DNA of 52,500 nucleotides from Endotrypanum monterogeii (GCA_000333855.2 KV784176.1:1-52500), one strand, 5' to 3'. Counted from the stretch's first letter, positions 11,617-21,923 are shown. The notes: a model not told the origin generated them from the sequence alone. A program made the numbers and translations.

Positions 11617-14600
11617 ATGAACCTTCTCGCGAATACCTATAGCGACGCCTCCTACCGCTTCTACTGCGATGTTACGCCTCAGTTTTGTGTGGCAGTTGTG
11701 GCACCAGTAGCTGAGGTTGCCGAAAAAGTGTCGCAGATACTTCAGCAGATATCGTTACAAATATCCATTGTTTGCACGCAGAAGATAAGCGCCGATACGG
11801 CAAGTCGGGTACATCCACCCAAAGGATCGTCCCAGCTGCTGCAAAGCAATTGGTGTCTTCAGCAGCATGAGTCAGTGTTTGATTGTATCGTTTTAGTTTG
11901 CGCTCTAGACCGTTGCACCGCCCAGTCGACGGCTGAAATGCTAGCTGAGGAGCTGTTTCTTTCTCTGGGCAGGTCAGTGGATTCACTTCAATGCCAAATC
12001 GTGCTCGCTGCTGTTTCGGAGTCGACTGTGGACGGGAAGGAGGAGCTCAGAGCCGATCTTGAAAAGCGTATGGGATCCCTGCTAGGCAGCCGTCTTGCCG
12101 GATCTGTGTTACAAACGAGCGAAGGCGGTGTGTGGAGAGGTATCGCTGCTTTACAGCGTCTTGTGTTCGATGTTTCTATCGGTTATCACAAAGAGGAGAT
12201 TCGCCGGCTTCGCGACAGAAAGGAGAAGATTAATGATGACCCCGTCCAACAATTACTTCTTCCACAACTTTTTTTTAGCACTGGCTGGCATTACTTGGTG
12301 CTTCGCGACTTTTCAAATGCGAGAAGTCAGATGTTGTCGGGTCTGCGCAAAATCAAGAGTCTGTATCCCCTTTTTCCTTCGTTTCAGGCACGCTTATGTG
12401 GATCTATTTTTTTGTGGCGCTATATGTTCTGTGTTTCTTCGAGTGGAATTCGTTTTACTATTTCTTCGGAGGTTTATGAAGAAATACGGAGCTTTACCGA
12501 TTGGATTGGACTGGCCTATGGCGGTAGTGTCCAGGATGAGTGTCAGATGATTGTTTCGATTCTCACGAAGGTCATGGAGGCAGAGTGGCTCGAATGCCTG
12601 GCCCGCCGAACAGAAAATCTGGATTCGCGGCAGGCCTGTGATTATTTTCTCTCAGCTGCACAAGCTCTGCAGGATTGTGTTGCGCTTTTTCCATCATCTG
12701 TCGAAGATTGCGCTGTTGGGGCTCCTTCACACATCGGAGAGGAGGAGCTCCTTGGTAGTCATGCGTCTGCTTTGTGGAGGCGTTTTGACAAAAAGGCGGT
12801 CCGTGCACGGATCAATCGGATTCTGACCGAAGCGAAGAATTTGGGCTCGTCTCGTGAGACAGAGATTGAATATCTTGCGTTTCTTGTCAGCGATGATCTG
12901 ATTGATGGCGTTCCGGATACTGAGGCGATTGAATGCATGCTGTCAAAGGCAAACACCGCGATTATCTCCCGGATAGCTGAAGTGGCCTCAGGGGCTGCCA
13001 GCTCGTGGAGTTTGCTTTCTCCTCGCTTAACTGCCCATCTCTTGCTACACGGCTGTGTTGACGCGTTGAGTTGCAATGACCAAGAAAGGTACCAACTGCG
13101 CCTACATGAGTTGAAGGGGCGTCTTCAAAACATTGTGTTGGAGTTTCCGAAAGGAAAGCTCCAGGCTCCCTTCACCGCTGTCGCCTATTTTGACGGAGGC
13201 GGGGGTAAAGATTGTTGGCGACTCGACAAAAGTGACTGTGATACTGTTTTCTACATCGATCGTGTGCCTTGAAGTCGTTGTGCGTAAGCTCACCCTTTCT
13301 TCCACGCCCACAACAGCGATTGGGAGCATCCACTCATCGTTTGACTGCAGCCGCCGAGTTACCCTCTGTGCTGGAAGCCCCCAAGAGTTCTCTGTCGATG
13401 TGCCGCTTAGCCACAGTGGGGAGCTTGTGTTCCACAGCTTGGACGCCGACGTTCATATTGGTAGTGTGTGTGTAGCAGCACGTTGGCATTTCGCTCCTGG
13501 GAGCTGTTCCATCGAGAGTCGATCACCAAGTGCTGTGCGGGCGGCCTATTCCTCAAAAATCTCTCGGCAGGTGCTGTGTGTGGCGAATTGCTCGACTTTT
13601 TTCAGGGTTGAGTGCCCTTCCGTTCTTCAAGTTGTCGAGGGAGAGTGCGCTGAGTGCAACATCGTCATTTCATGTGCATCCCTCCGAGTCACCAAGGGTT
13701 TCATGATTCTCCCGTACGAGCCGAAGCTCTTCCGTGCCGTGTGCTCGAGTACCACAAACGAACCACTCCCTCTCACGGAGATGGACGGTCAGGTGCGTGT
13801 TGCACTGCCAACCCCGACCACTGACAGTTGTATTCATCTCGTTGTGGGTGTTGCGTGCCTCCGGAGTGCTGAGTTTCGTCTCCCCATCATATTCGAGTAC
13901 TCCACGGATCGCCATGGCTCCGTTACTTGCACCAAGACACTTCAAATCTTGGTTGATCCGCCTTTTGACGTGGAGCACTGGATGACCAGTGATACCCACT
14001 GGAGTAGCGTCGCTGCGGTGCGGTCTGTCTCTTCGATGAGCTCCTCGTATGTACAGCTCGACAGGAGCGTGCTTGTGAAAGCCACTGACATATCCAGCTC
14101 TCCTTTGATCACTAACTGGAAAGACGATTGCGCTCTCTATTTTGCCACCAAAGAGGCGACAGCGAAGGAGTTTGTATTTCAGCTCGGTGACATTGTGACG
14201 CTTAGCTGCACTTTTTGCTGCACCGCAAGACAGGGTATTACAATCCTCAATGCCAACGTCGTTGCCGGTGATGATGTTGAAGTGTTGTTTTGTTGTAGCG
14301 GCGATGAAGGATTTTTTCTCGAGGAGGGCGAGTCTGTGACTATGGTGACCCGTTTTCGTGCCAAACGTCTTGGGAGGTTGAACCCAGGTTTCATACGTGT
14401 TCTTTTCACACCCCAATCCAGTTCGACGCATCTGTATTCCGACGTGTGCATTCCCACTGTTCACATCAAAAACTTCGAGGTGCATGTCTCTGCAAGCTAC
14501 CCTCTGGTTACGCGATGCGGCTTGCCTTTCGCGTTGGAGGTCACTGTTTACAACGGGACCAGTGTGCCGTTTGCCGGGGAGTTGTCACTGGATTCAACGT

Positions 14601-14860
14601 CCGATGATTTTGTGTGCCCTGGCACCATACGCAAGTCTCTTCAAATGGGACCGTCTGAACGAGATGTGACACAATACTTTATTGAACCTCTTCGCATCGG
14701 CGAGCTTCGGCTTCCTCGGTTTTACGTCCGCAGTGAGGCGACGTCGTGTCTTGTTGCTAGTGTGGATGAGAGCTACATTGTTCATGTTCTTCCCTGCGAA
14801 CCTCAAGGGCCGCCCAGTTCGCCTTTTCGGAAAGGGATGGGTGAGTCTTTCCCAGGTTAG
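11617..14860 (+). CDS. TRAPPC11-like (foie gras) protein, interrupted by a one-base frameshift
   Basis: Two overlapping frames together make one protein of about 1080 residues, near the roughly 1100 of TRAPPC11. Frame 1 starts at the ATG at 11617 (an upstream GTG at 11587 is not a eukaryotic start) and runs to 13272. Frame 2 carries on from about 13205 to 14860. The switch falls at a G5 run, 13201-13205: with G4 the reading passes smoothly from ...FDGGG into VKIVGD. The first half resembles the foie gras domain, with a helical segment YHKEEIRRLRDRKEK followed by TPR-like helices. The second half is rich in beta strands, like the C-terminal region of TRAPPC11/TRAPPC10. TRAPPC11 belongs to the TRAPP III tether that acts in ER-Golgi traffic and autophagy. 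Assignment rests on domain order and pattern, so it is moderate. The break is probably a homopolymer base-calling error, but a true pseudogene is possible. Confidence 0.62.
13201..13205 (+). other. Frameshift site at a G5 homopolymer
   Basis: The frame in use before this run ends 67 nt later at a stop (13270-13272), while the frame that continues the protein is offset by one base. Removing one G restores a continuous frame, so the run appears one base too long. Confidence 0.7.
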
Positions 14861-15554
14861 AGTTGCTAGAAACGAAAACAGGTGTCGACTCAGCGCGTGA
14901 CGCCAGTTACCTGCGATCTCGCTTGCTCTTTTGATATATTTTCTGACGGGTGTATTTTTCGATGTTTTGGACGTATTTGCTCTAGCCGAGCTACAGAACT
15001 GGTAATGACGGTGCCCTAGTGCTCAAAAGACCGTGATATGCATCCTCAAAAGTGCAACTGAATAGCGGGTATCCTCGTGCTTGTCGCTTATCTGTTGCTG
15101 AAATATTTTCAGTTTCATTCCTCCTCCTATCTTACAATGCATCTTAACTACCTCCGCAAACGCCAGCCTACCATCAATCTCCTCCTCTTTTTGTATCCTT
15201 CTATGGCGCTTATTGGTATTCCTTGTCGAAGGGCAAGTTCAGTGGCGTGAACAAGGGTTCAGGCTAGTGTTTGTGGCAAGCTGTTGCAGGCTGCCATTTC
15301 CTCTTTCCGGGGAGGCACTCTAATCCTTGTTTAGCGCACGTTTTTTTTTCCCCCTTTGACGCATTCGTTTCTGTTGTTTTGTTTCGAGGTCATACAATTT
15401 AATCTACTTCTGCGTTAAATAGCAAAACACTACCGCAGCGCACACACTTTTCGTTCTGTGGCGTGCCTCATTCCTTCACAGGCGGCGGCTGAGGTAAGGA
15501 GTAAGTACCATCTTCGAATTACGCCTACTCTCATCCAAAAGGGAAATCGTGACC
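14861..15554 (+). other. Spacer between the TRAPPC11-like gene and MMS19
   Basis: No gene is seen. A strong pyrimidine tract (T9C5, 15341-15354) lies about 200 nt before MMS19. AG dinucleotides at 15421-15422 and further on could act as the spliced-leader acceptor. Confidence 0.55.
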
Positions 15555-18416
15555 ATGGAGAAGCACCTCGCAACAGCCATCGCGGCGGATGGCGTTGCAT
15601 CTGATGATGTGAGAGACGCGCTGCGCTGTCATTCACTACTCTCCATCTGCGAGGGGCTGCGGCAATATTTGTGCGCACCAGAAAAGGTGCAGCCGGCGAT
15701 GCGACTGCTTGCATCAGTGACTGTGGATCGAGGCGCTCTTACCAAGACTGATGTTATACTTCTCTTTGCCTTTTTCGGGGAGAAGTTGGCACAGCGCGAT
15801 TTGCAGGCCACTTCTCTGAATTGCCTAGCGTCGCTCATATCAGCCATAAAGGAACAATATGCTTGCGACGAGGATATGTTCAAAAGTCTTAGTGCCCCTT
15901 TCATACGTCATGTCCTAGTTCAGCAATTACCTCTCAGTAGTCGCAGGTGCTGCTATGGTATTATTTCTTTTCTCTTTACTGAAAAGACTTTGTGTCTCTG
16001 CGAAGGCGATACCCTGGCGGCACTGCTTGAGCTCATGGATGGCGAAAGTGACCCGGAGTTGGTTTTACGGACGTTCGACTTGCACGTGATTGCCGCAACC
16101 TGCTCCAGAAAAGAGGCTTTCGCCACCGTTGTGGAGGACTACTTCGAGAGCATCTCCAGTTACTTCCCCGTGGTTTTCTCGCAACCGCCTGGTTGCAAAG
16201 TGACTAAAGCCGATTTGCGTACGCATCTAAAGCGATGTCTCTGCCTCGCCGTCTACAAGGAGCTCTGCATTCCCTTCATGCATAGTAAGCTCTCCTCCCC
16301 ATCCACCGCTGTGAAGGAGGATGTGTTCGATGTGCTCCTCACGTGCTTTGAGACATACATTTGGCAAGATTTGGTTCCACATTACCGATCACTAGTGCTT
16401 CATATGAAAAGCGAAGTTATCAAGCTTTCCTCTTTCGCTGACCACACAGCAAACTCGGCATTGACAAGGTGCGTCCACATGGGCTGCGAAATTCTCGGTC
16501 GAGTGAGCAAACAATGTAGTATCACAACGCAGTCGGAGGCGCTAGAAATCTTTGGACCTGTGGTGGAAGGTTTTTTGGCTGCCCTCACAGCTGACCCGTC
16601 TTCCTGTTCCGCATACGCAACGATGATGTTCCATGTTCTTACCGGGGCGTGGAATTGCTGTCTTTTTCTCTCTTCGTACCTGTTTTCAATGCTTTCGATG
16701 TCCATCGATGGTGCAGAGCGCCCCGCCAACGCGTTCCTTCTGCTATCCGTTGTTGCCAGCAGCATGCTTGATGGACTGAGTGCGTTTCCTGGCGAGGCTC
16801 ACAAAGAGCAACTTGGCGTCAGCATCGAGAGGACCACACCACTCGTCACGGAGGCAATGAGAGGCTGTTCAAAGAGATGGCGCACCTCGGAGGAAGGGAG
16901 TGACATCGACGATTTCACAAGAGTGTGCGGTTGCGAGTTTATTGTTTCCGTCCTAAAACTGTCTGCATCTATTGGGTCTTGGATTCCGGAGCCAGCGTTG
17001 TCCGAGGGCGTTGACACCATTGTTTGGGTGGCGCTGCACCACGCTCAGTTATCCACGAAGGTATGCCGACTTCTGTGTGAGTATGCCGCGGTGGATGCGA
17101 TGCGTGTACACGAGGCGCTGAGGCGTCTTCTTTGCGACCCATCGGCGCCAGCTGAGGAAGCCCTCGCTGTCACCAGTGAGCTGGCAAGTACTTCCTCAGA
17201 CGGGCTTCTTATCGCATTTCGAGAAGGTTTTCTGTCAGCAAACTGCGAGTGGATGAGAAGGATTTCGGCAAAGCAACGGGCCGCCTCTCTCAAGAAAGCA
17301 TTGCAGCACTTCGGGAAAGCGCTCCAGGATGACGTCGTTGAGAGCATGGTGGCGTTGCTGAGCAGGGACGACATTTCGCCCGAGTTCTTCGAGTGCGCAC
17401 ATCAAGTGGCTTCTAATTTAAGTGATGACAGGTGTCTCCAGCTGCTTTCCACACGGGGGTCGCTTTCCTTACTGGGAATCGCAGCTTTAGTGAGCAGCCG
17501 CACGCATCTTTCCCGTGTACAGTGCAACTGGACAGACACCGCAGCACAGTTGATTGGTCTTACTAATACAGAACACCAGGCGTGGCGACGTGTGGGGATG
17601 GAGGGTGTGACAGGGATGTTAATCAACAAGGTCTATCCAGATGACATATCAGCCTTGTTCACTGGTACGTCTCCCAGTGGTGACCTCAATCTGGGGTTGG
17701 CGACTCTCTGGGGAAAACTGTTGGTGGACTGCGCTGGGTGTGAGTCATCAATAGGACCGCCGCCTGCGGTGCTGGTGTCGTCTTTTCTGCATGAACATAT
17801 TGGAGAAGGAACCCCAGCTTCGTTTTGCGATCGCTCAGCGGTGCAGGAGGCCTTTTTGTACGTACCCTTCATGGCCACCCAAACAGGCGGCAGTCCCTCC
17901 GTCTTGCAGTTGCTTTTGGCCTCTGATATGGGGCAATCGGGTCGGCCTGGCCCAATGCTGTGCACCGCAATCCAATCACTCGTTGATACTGAGACTGAGG
18001 AGCGGGTACAAGGTTGTCTCGCAGATCTTCTGGGGATAGTGCGCCGACTCACCAGTGGTGCTTCGGGCAACGAATCTGCCCTGGCTCGTGCTTTGCTGTG
18101 CAGCATCGACGCGAAGTGCAGGGGCAGTGTTGAGTTGGCTCGCTTTGTACTAACGAGCGAGTCTACTGTGGAGGCCCTTCTCGAGGGTATTACAGACACA
18201 GCGCTGGATATGCGGTGCCGCAGCTTGCAGTTCGTCATGTCTCTCGCCCGGGGTGCCATGTCCCTAACAAAAAACTGCTCACAGGAAGAGAGGGCAGCGC
18301 TGGTGCGAGCACGCGACTACATCCTTCTCGTAACTAAACAATCTTTGGGCGATCGCAAGCGAAGAGTTCGTCAGGCGTCAGCGGCGTGTCGGCACGAATG
18401 GTTCAAAGTGAAGTAA
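15555..18416 (+). CDS. MMS19: MMS19, cytosolic iron-sulfur cluster targeting scaffold
   Basis: This is a helical-repeat (HEAT-like) protein of 953 residues, close to the roughly 1000 of MMS19 homologues. MMS19 joins CIAO1 and CIAO2B in the CIA targeting complex, which delivers [4Fe-4S] clusters to cytosolic and nuclear proteins such as DNA polymerases, primase and XPD-type helicases. The end is diagnostic: residues reading LGDRKRRVRQASAACRHEWF match the last HEAT repeat of MMS19 (pattern D-x-K-R-x-V-R-x-A-x-x-x-C-R-x-x-W). The N-terminal part, with paired helices and LLASVTVDRGALTKTDVILLFAFF, fits the MMS19 N-terminal domain. The start is the ATG at 15555 in a good context (ACCATGG); a GTG two codons upstream is ignored. 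CIAO1 lies about 17 kb downstream on the same strand. No frame break is seen. Confidence 0.8.
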   Translation: MEKHLATAIAADGVASDDVRDALRCHSLLSICEGLRQYLCAPEKVQPAMRLLASVTVDRGALTKTDVILLFAFFGEKLAQRDLQATSLNCLASLISAIKEQYACDEDMFKSLSAPFIRHVLVQQLPLSSRRCCYGIISFLFTEKTLCLCEGDTLAALLELMDGESDPELVLRTFDLHVIAATCSRKEAFATVVEDYFESISSYFPVVFSQPPGCKVTKADLRTHLKRCLCLAVYKELCIPFMHSKLSSPSTAVKEDVFDVLLTCFETYIWQDLVPHYRSLVLHMKSEVIKLSSFADHTANSALTRCVHMGCEILGRVSKQCSITTQSEALEIFGPVVEGFLAALTADPSSCSAYATMMFHVLTGAWNCCLFLSSYLFSMLSMSIDGAERPANAFLLLSVVASSMLDGLSAFPGEAHKEQLGVSIERTTPLVTEAMRGCSKRWRTSEEGSDIDDFTRVCGCEFIVSVLKLSASIGSWIPEPALSEGVDTIVWVALHHAQLSTKVCRLLCEYAAVDAMRVHEALRRLLCDPSAPAEEALAVTSELASTSSDGLLIAFREGFLSANCEWMRRISAKQRAASLKKALQHFGKALQDDVVESMVALLSRDDISPEFFECAHQVASNLSDDRCLQLLSTRGSLSLLGIAALVSSRTHLSRVQCNWTDTAAQLIGLTNTEHQAWRRVGMEGVTGMLINKVYPDDISALFTGTSPSGDLNLGLATLWGKLLVDCAGCESSIGPPPAVLVSSFLHEHIGEGTPASFCDRSAVQEAFLYVPFMATQTGGSPSVLQLLLASDMGQSGRPGPMLCTAIQSLVDTETEERVQGCLADLLGIVRRLTSGASGNESALARALLCSIDAKCRGSVELARFVLTSESTVEALLEGITDTALDMRCRSLQFVMSLARGAMSLTKNCSQEERAALVRARDYILLVTKQSLGDRKRRVRQASAACRHEWFKVK

Positions 18417-18725
18417 GTAGAGGGTCAACGACGGTGGGCGCTGAGAGTGAGCCGTGCTAGGGCAGAGGTGAGGGATGGTGGAAAGGTGGATGCAGAGAGG
18501 CGAGGTATTCGATGCTCCTTACTTGCCCTCATTTCTCCATCACTTCTTTTGATCTGTGATCTGGCCAGGTACTTGCACGCGTATATGTGTGCGCACACAC
18601 ACACACAAACAGTTCTGAGAAGTTTTTATCTTTTCATCAGTGGCTTGCTCACCATGCAAATGTTTCTCATTCCTGTAGCGTGTCAGTATACCTAATCTGT
18701 TTGGACATTATTTTGTCACCAGAAG

Positions 18726-19217
18726 ATGCCTTCGTATGCACTGTTCGCAGACGTTACTAACTGTGCCTCTCGAAATTATAAGTCGAACGAAGGCCGACAT
18801 TCGCGTTATTTGGTGCTTTTGGTGATCCGGGCGGGAATGAGAGAACAGATCTCTTTTCTTTCCCTCGCTGCTGTGCACGGAGCGCTCTTGCATAACGGGG
18901 AAATCGTGTGGGACTACTCGACCGTGAATTCGTTCATTGTTACCCAGCTGCTCCGTTTCATCATTGGTCGAAGAAAAGCTGTCCTTTCATTTTTTCTAGA
19001 TAAGAGCACACGCACATCCTTTTCGGTGGAGGATTGCGATATCAGCGGTGCTTTAATATGCCTCGACGAAATTTGTCTACGATGCTCTTTTTTTTTTTTT
19101 CTGTTCCCGAGATCCATACGCTACACGCAGGCGTATACCAACCGTTTCGTTTTAACATACACACACACACACACACACGCAGACACACACGCTCGCAGTA
19201 ATCCAGCAGGATTTTGA
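18726..19217 (+). CDS. Orphan ORF of doubtful coding status (163 codons)
   Basis: The first 115 or so codons have mixed, non-repetitive composition and open with MPSYALFADVTNCASRNY. The ATG follows a pyrimidine-containing stretch and CAG. The last 45 codons run through a poly-T tract and a (CA)n microsatellite and give FFFFLF and THTHTH, which argues that at least the end is not protein. I recognise no family. It could be a decayed gene, a short gene with a frameshift before the T run, or chance. Confidence 0.22.
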   Translation: MPSYALFADVTNCASRNYKSNEGRHSRYLVLLVIRAGMREQISFLSLAAVHGALLHNGEIVWDYSTVNSFIVTQLLRFIIGRRKAVLSFFLDKSTRTSFSVEDCDISGALICLDEICLRCSFFFFLFPRSIRYTQAYTNRFVLTYTHTHTHADTHARSNPAGF

Positions 19218-19235
19218 GGGAAATCTCAACATTGA

Positions 19236-19252
19236 ATTCGTTTATTTCTTAG
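19236..19252 (+). promoter_or_regulatory. Candidate trans-splice acceptor of the dTMP kinase gene
   Basis: A T-rich stretch ends in TTCTTAG at 19252, 22 nt before the ATG at 19275, with no ATG between. This is a textbook spliced-leader acceptor layout. It is inferred from pattern only. Confidence 0.5.
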
Positions 19253-19274
19253 CGTAGTCAGACTTCTTGGCACA

Positions 19275-20369
19275 ATGCGCACAGTAATCTTCAGCGATGT
19301 TGTCTCCCCAGAGCTGGTTGAGCACATTAGAGTTGTCACATTCGCGTCGCATGCTGAGGTGACGTACGTGGATGTTTCTGAAACGACTAAAACAAGCTTT
19401 GAAACGGTGTGGAACACCCGTTACGGGGGAGTGTGTGGTGCCTCCTCATCATCCCTCCGAGAAGAGCTGGACGATATAAGCAGCACTTTCATTTGCTATC
19501 TGACTGAGACGAAGACGATGAGCGACGCTGATGTAGCGTACGCAGTTTTCGTTGCGGAAGTACCTACCTTGGTGCTCACTCCCTCCGAGACATTAACACC
19601 ATTCATGCACGTGGCATCAGACGCGAGTGTCACTTCGAGGAAAATAGCCATCGACTCTTTCTTTGCTGTTGCGCCTCCATCTCTCTCTGAAGAGGTAATC
19701 GTTATGGAGGGTGGTGACGGTGCCGGCAAGGAGACGCAGACAGCGCTCCTCGTGCAACGCATTCACGCGACGGGTGACGAGGTTCATACGCTAGATTTTC
19801 CGTACGAGAGGGGTCTTTATGGAGGGCTTATTCGAGTCTTGCTTTCCGGTAAGAAAGGTTCTATTAGCGAACTCAATCCGCAGCTCTTCAGCTTCCTATA
19901 CTCACTAAACCGATTCGGGTGTGTGCGCCTTTTACGATGTTGGTTGCGACGAGGCAGCGTGGTGGTGCTCGACCGGTACTACACGGCAAACTTTGGTCAT
20001 CAGGCCTCAAAATTGCCAGCGGAGAAGCGGGAGGCGTTTATTAGTGAGCTGGAGTTCACGGAGGTGCACTGGCTCGGCTTACCTAGGGCAACATCTGTCC
20101 TGTACCTAGATCTGCCTCCCTCTACGGCTTTTGAGGCGATGAAGTGCGATACAACCAGAAAGCAACTGGACATACATGAGACAGCCGGTGGCAGTTACAA
20201 GGAAGGAGTTCGGCAAACGTACATGTGGTGCTGCGATCATCTCCCTGGTTGGAATCGGATCGCGTGCGTCGGTGATGACGGGTGCCGTCTTGCACGAGAG
20301 GACGTGCATACTGCCATTGCCGGTTGTTTACGGAATTCTGGCTCGCGTGTGGTCGGCACGCAATTTTGA
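19275..20369 (+). CDS. Thymidylate (dTMP) kinase with a DNPH1-like N-terminal domain
   Basis: The C-terminal domain (about residues 140-350) is a dTMP kinase, which converts dTMP to dTDP with ATP. It has the P-loop EGGDGAGKET (145-154), the DFPYERG segment after it (174-180), and the DRYY motif (233-236) that binds the acceptor nucleotide. Most dTMP kinases are about 210 residues; this protein has 364, because about 135 residues precede the kinase. That region has no P-loop, so it is not a second kinase copy. It resembles the DNPH1/RCL and nucleoside 2-deoxyribosyltransferase fold: an opening strand TVIF, and a later block REELDDISSTFICYLTETKT then SDADVAYA and VPTLVL that lines up with the DNPH1 segment holding its catalytic Asp, Ser and Glu. 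The serine (S83) appears kept but the catalytic Tyr and Glu do not, so this domain may be inactive. The kinase call is firm; the N-terminal call is inference. Confidence 0.9.
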   Translation: MRTVIFSDVVSPELVEHIRVVTFASHAEVTYVDVSETTKTSFETVWNTRYGGVCGASSSSLREELDDISSTFICYLTETKTMSDADVAYAVFVAEVPTLVLTPSETLTPFMHVASDASVTSRKIAIDSFFAVAPPSLSEEVIVMEGGDGAGKETQTALLVQRIHATGDEVHTLDFPYERGLYGGLIRVLLSGKKGSISELNPQLFSFLYSLNRFGCVRLLRCWLRRGSVVVLDRYYTANFGHQASKLPAEKREAFISELEFTEVHWLGLPRATSVLYLDLPPSTAFEAMKCDTTRKQLDIHETAGGSYKEGVRQTYMWCCDHLPGWNRIACVGDDGCRLAREDVHTAIAGCLRNSGSRVVGTQF

Positions 20370-20384
20370 GCTTCACACTGACCG

Positions 20385-21436
20385 TTTTATTGCACACTGG
20401 TTGTCTGCGTGCTGCCCCATGCACTGGTAGCACTATGCTATTTCTCTCCTTTTAGCGATAAAAAAAAAGTGGCGATCTTGTTGTTGTTCCCAGATGCCAA
20501 GCGAGCTCACCAGATTGTCCGATTGTCAGGGCTGGTCTTGCTTTTCTGGATGATTGTACATGTAGTGGTGTCACTGTGCACATCTCACAGCCGGTGCATG
20601 GGCTTCCCCCCTTCCACGCCTTCTGCATTTCACTACTTCTCTGTGCTCCTTCAGGACGATGGATTGTGAGTTCTTCGCGCACAGGTGAGTCCCCGACGCG
20701 GGTCTGCTTCCGCTGGACCCTCCTCCCTTTCGGGGAAAACAAATGACGACGCGCAGGTTCAGGAAAGGGTGTAGTGATGACCCCCTGCTGCGGCGCACTC
20801 ATGGCAAGGGACCGCCTGTTATGGCATGTATGGGCAGGTCACCCACACGCGCGCCCGCGACGACAATGAAGAGTGGAGGCAGGGCGCTATCGTCATACAG
20901 CACCGCTGCTCTGCAATGGGTACCTAGATGCATAGGTGCGAGCAGGCTGCGCATGCGCCGTGAGTTGTGATTGGCACAATGCGTCACCTCCGAGCATGTC
21001 ATGCGGAGGCGCGAGGGGTCGGTATGGCAGGTGCGCCGGGTGTGAAGGAATACGCGCCAGTGTGCCCCGAGGCCCTCGTGTGTGCGAAGCATGCGAAGTC
21101 TTCCATAGTCGATCTGGGGCGGGGGGTTGCTTAGTGCCGCTGTGCATGGCGGGGAGCGAGGTTTACCTAGATCGTGCGGTGCGCTGTGCTCAGGTCTGTT
21201 TGCCTTGGATCATACCGCGCATATGTGAGGAAGTGGTGCAGCCGGGCGTCAGGAGTCCGTCATCCGGATGGTGTGATTGGGCTGCGGAGCCATAACACCC
21301 TCGACGAATTGGGTGCTGAGAAGCGCTGCAGCAGTAGCAGCGGTGTGTGGGCTGTGTGGTATGCGTGCATACAGATACTACTATCATGCCTGTAGCAGAT
21401 CGGCGCATTTTTTTTTTTGTGGGACGATGGAAAGGC
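20385..21436 (+). repeat. Dispersed repeat of about 1.05 kb, copy 1
   Basis: This 1052-bp block recurs at 40830-41882 in the same orientation. The copies differ by two substitutions (near 20812 and 21045) and one T in the terminal poly-T run (11 versus 12). It starts 15 nt after the dTMP kinase stop codon and so would be in that gene's 3'UTR. It is richer in GC than the flanking spacers. It has an internal A9 run at about 20460-20468 and a T11 run 18 nt before its right end. No terminal inverted repeats and no target-site duplication are seen at the edges. Its open frames (up to 119 codons, on both strands) match nothing I know. A non-coding retroposon-derived element, such as the SIDER elements found in trypanosomatid 3'UTRs, is one possibility; a segmental duplication is the other. 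Confidence 0.85.
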
Positions 21437-21923
21437 TCCATCAGGAAGATATCTGGTTGCTCTATAGATTGCTGTGAAACATTTACCAAAAACTTACATA
21501 TGAAAAAAAAAATTGAGTGACAGCTCACGGATTTGTCTTCCGGCTGTATCACATTGTTGTGTGAGTTTTACAAGAGATACGTGTTGGACATGCACTGCTA
21601 TCATATGCGCCTTGGGAGTTGAGAAAAAATACGCTATTGAGCTCCCATTGGTGAGTCTTCGTTACTTTCAGCGGGGGGAAAAAGCTGTAACGGGTATACA
21701 ATGGGTGTCAGGCAACTTTCAGGCGGCTGTGTGCTTCTTGACCCCCTGCCCACTGATATTGTTATTGATTTGGTTTCCTGCTCTCTCTACCTCTCTACCT
21801 CTTTTTCCCTCTACTTTGTATTGTCTACTGCGACCATATATATATATATATATATATTTTTTTTAAATATAATTCCACGTGCCCCGCCTCTGCTGCCTCG
21901 AGAATCTTACGGAAAGGAGCAAG
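21437..21923 (+). other. Spacer between repeat copy 1 and eL33
   Basis: No gene is seen. It ends in a (TA)n tract (about 21836-21856), T8 and a pyrimidine-rich acceptor region just before eL33. Confidence 0.55.
21857..21902 (+). promoter_or_regulatory. Candidate trans-splice acceptor of eL33
   Basis: T8 (21857-21864), immediately after (TA)n, is followed by a C/T-rich stretch ending in CGAG at 21902, about 21 nt before the ATG at 21924. This short 5'UTR is typical of ribosomal protein genes in this group. Confidence 0.5.

Larger units (their letters stand above)
18417..19274 (+). other. Spacer between MMS19 and the dTMP kinase
   Basis: It contains a (CA)n tract at about 19158-19192, a T run at about 19087-19099, and an orphan open frame that is listed separately. 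Otherwise nothing is recognised. Confidence 0.5.

Noticed and set aside
20409..21866. Several 70-120 codon frames inside and near the 1.05-kb repeat
   Set aside because: They occur in all frames on both strands, follow from its GC-rich composition, and resemble no reverse transcriptase or endonuclease.
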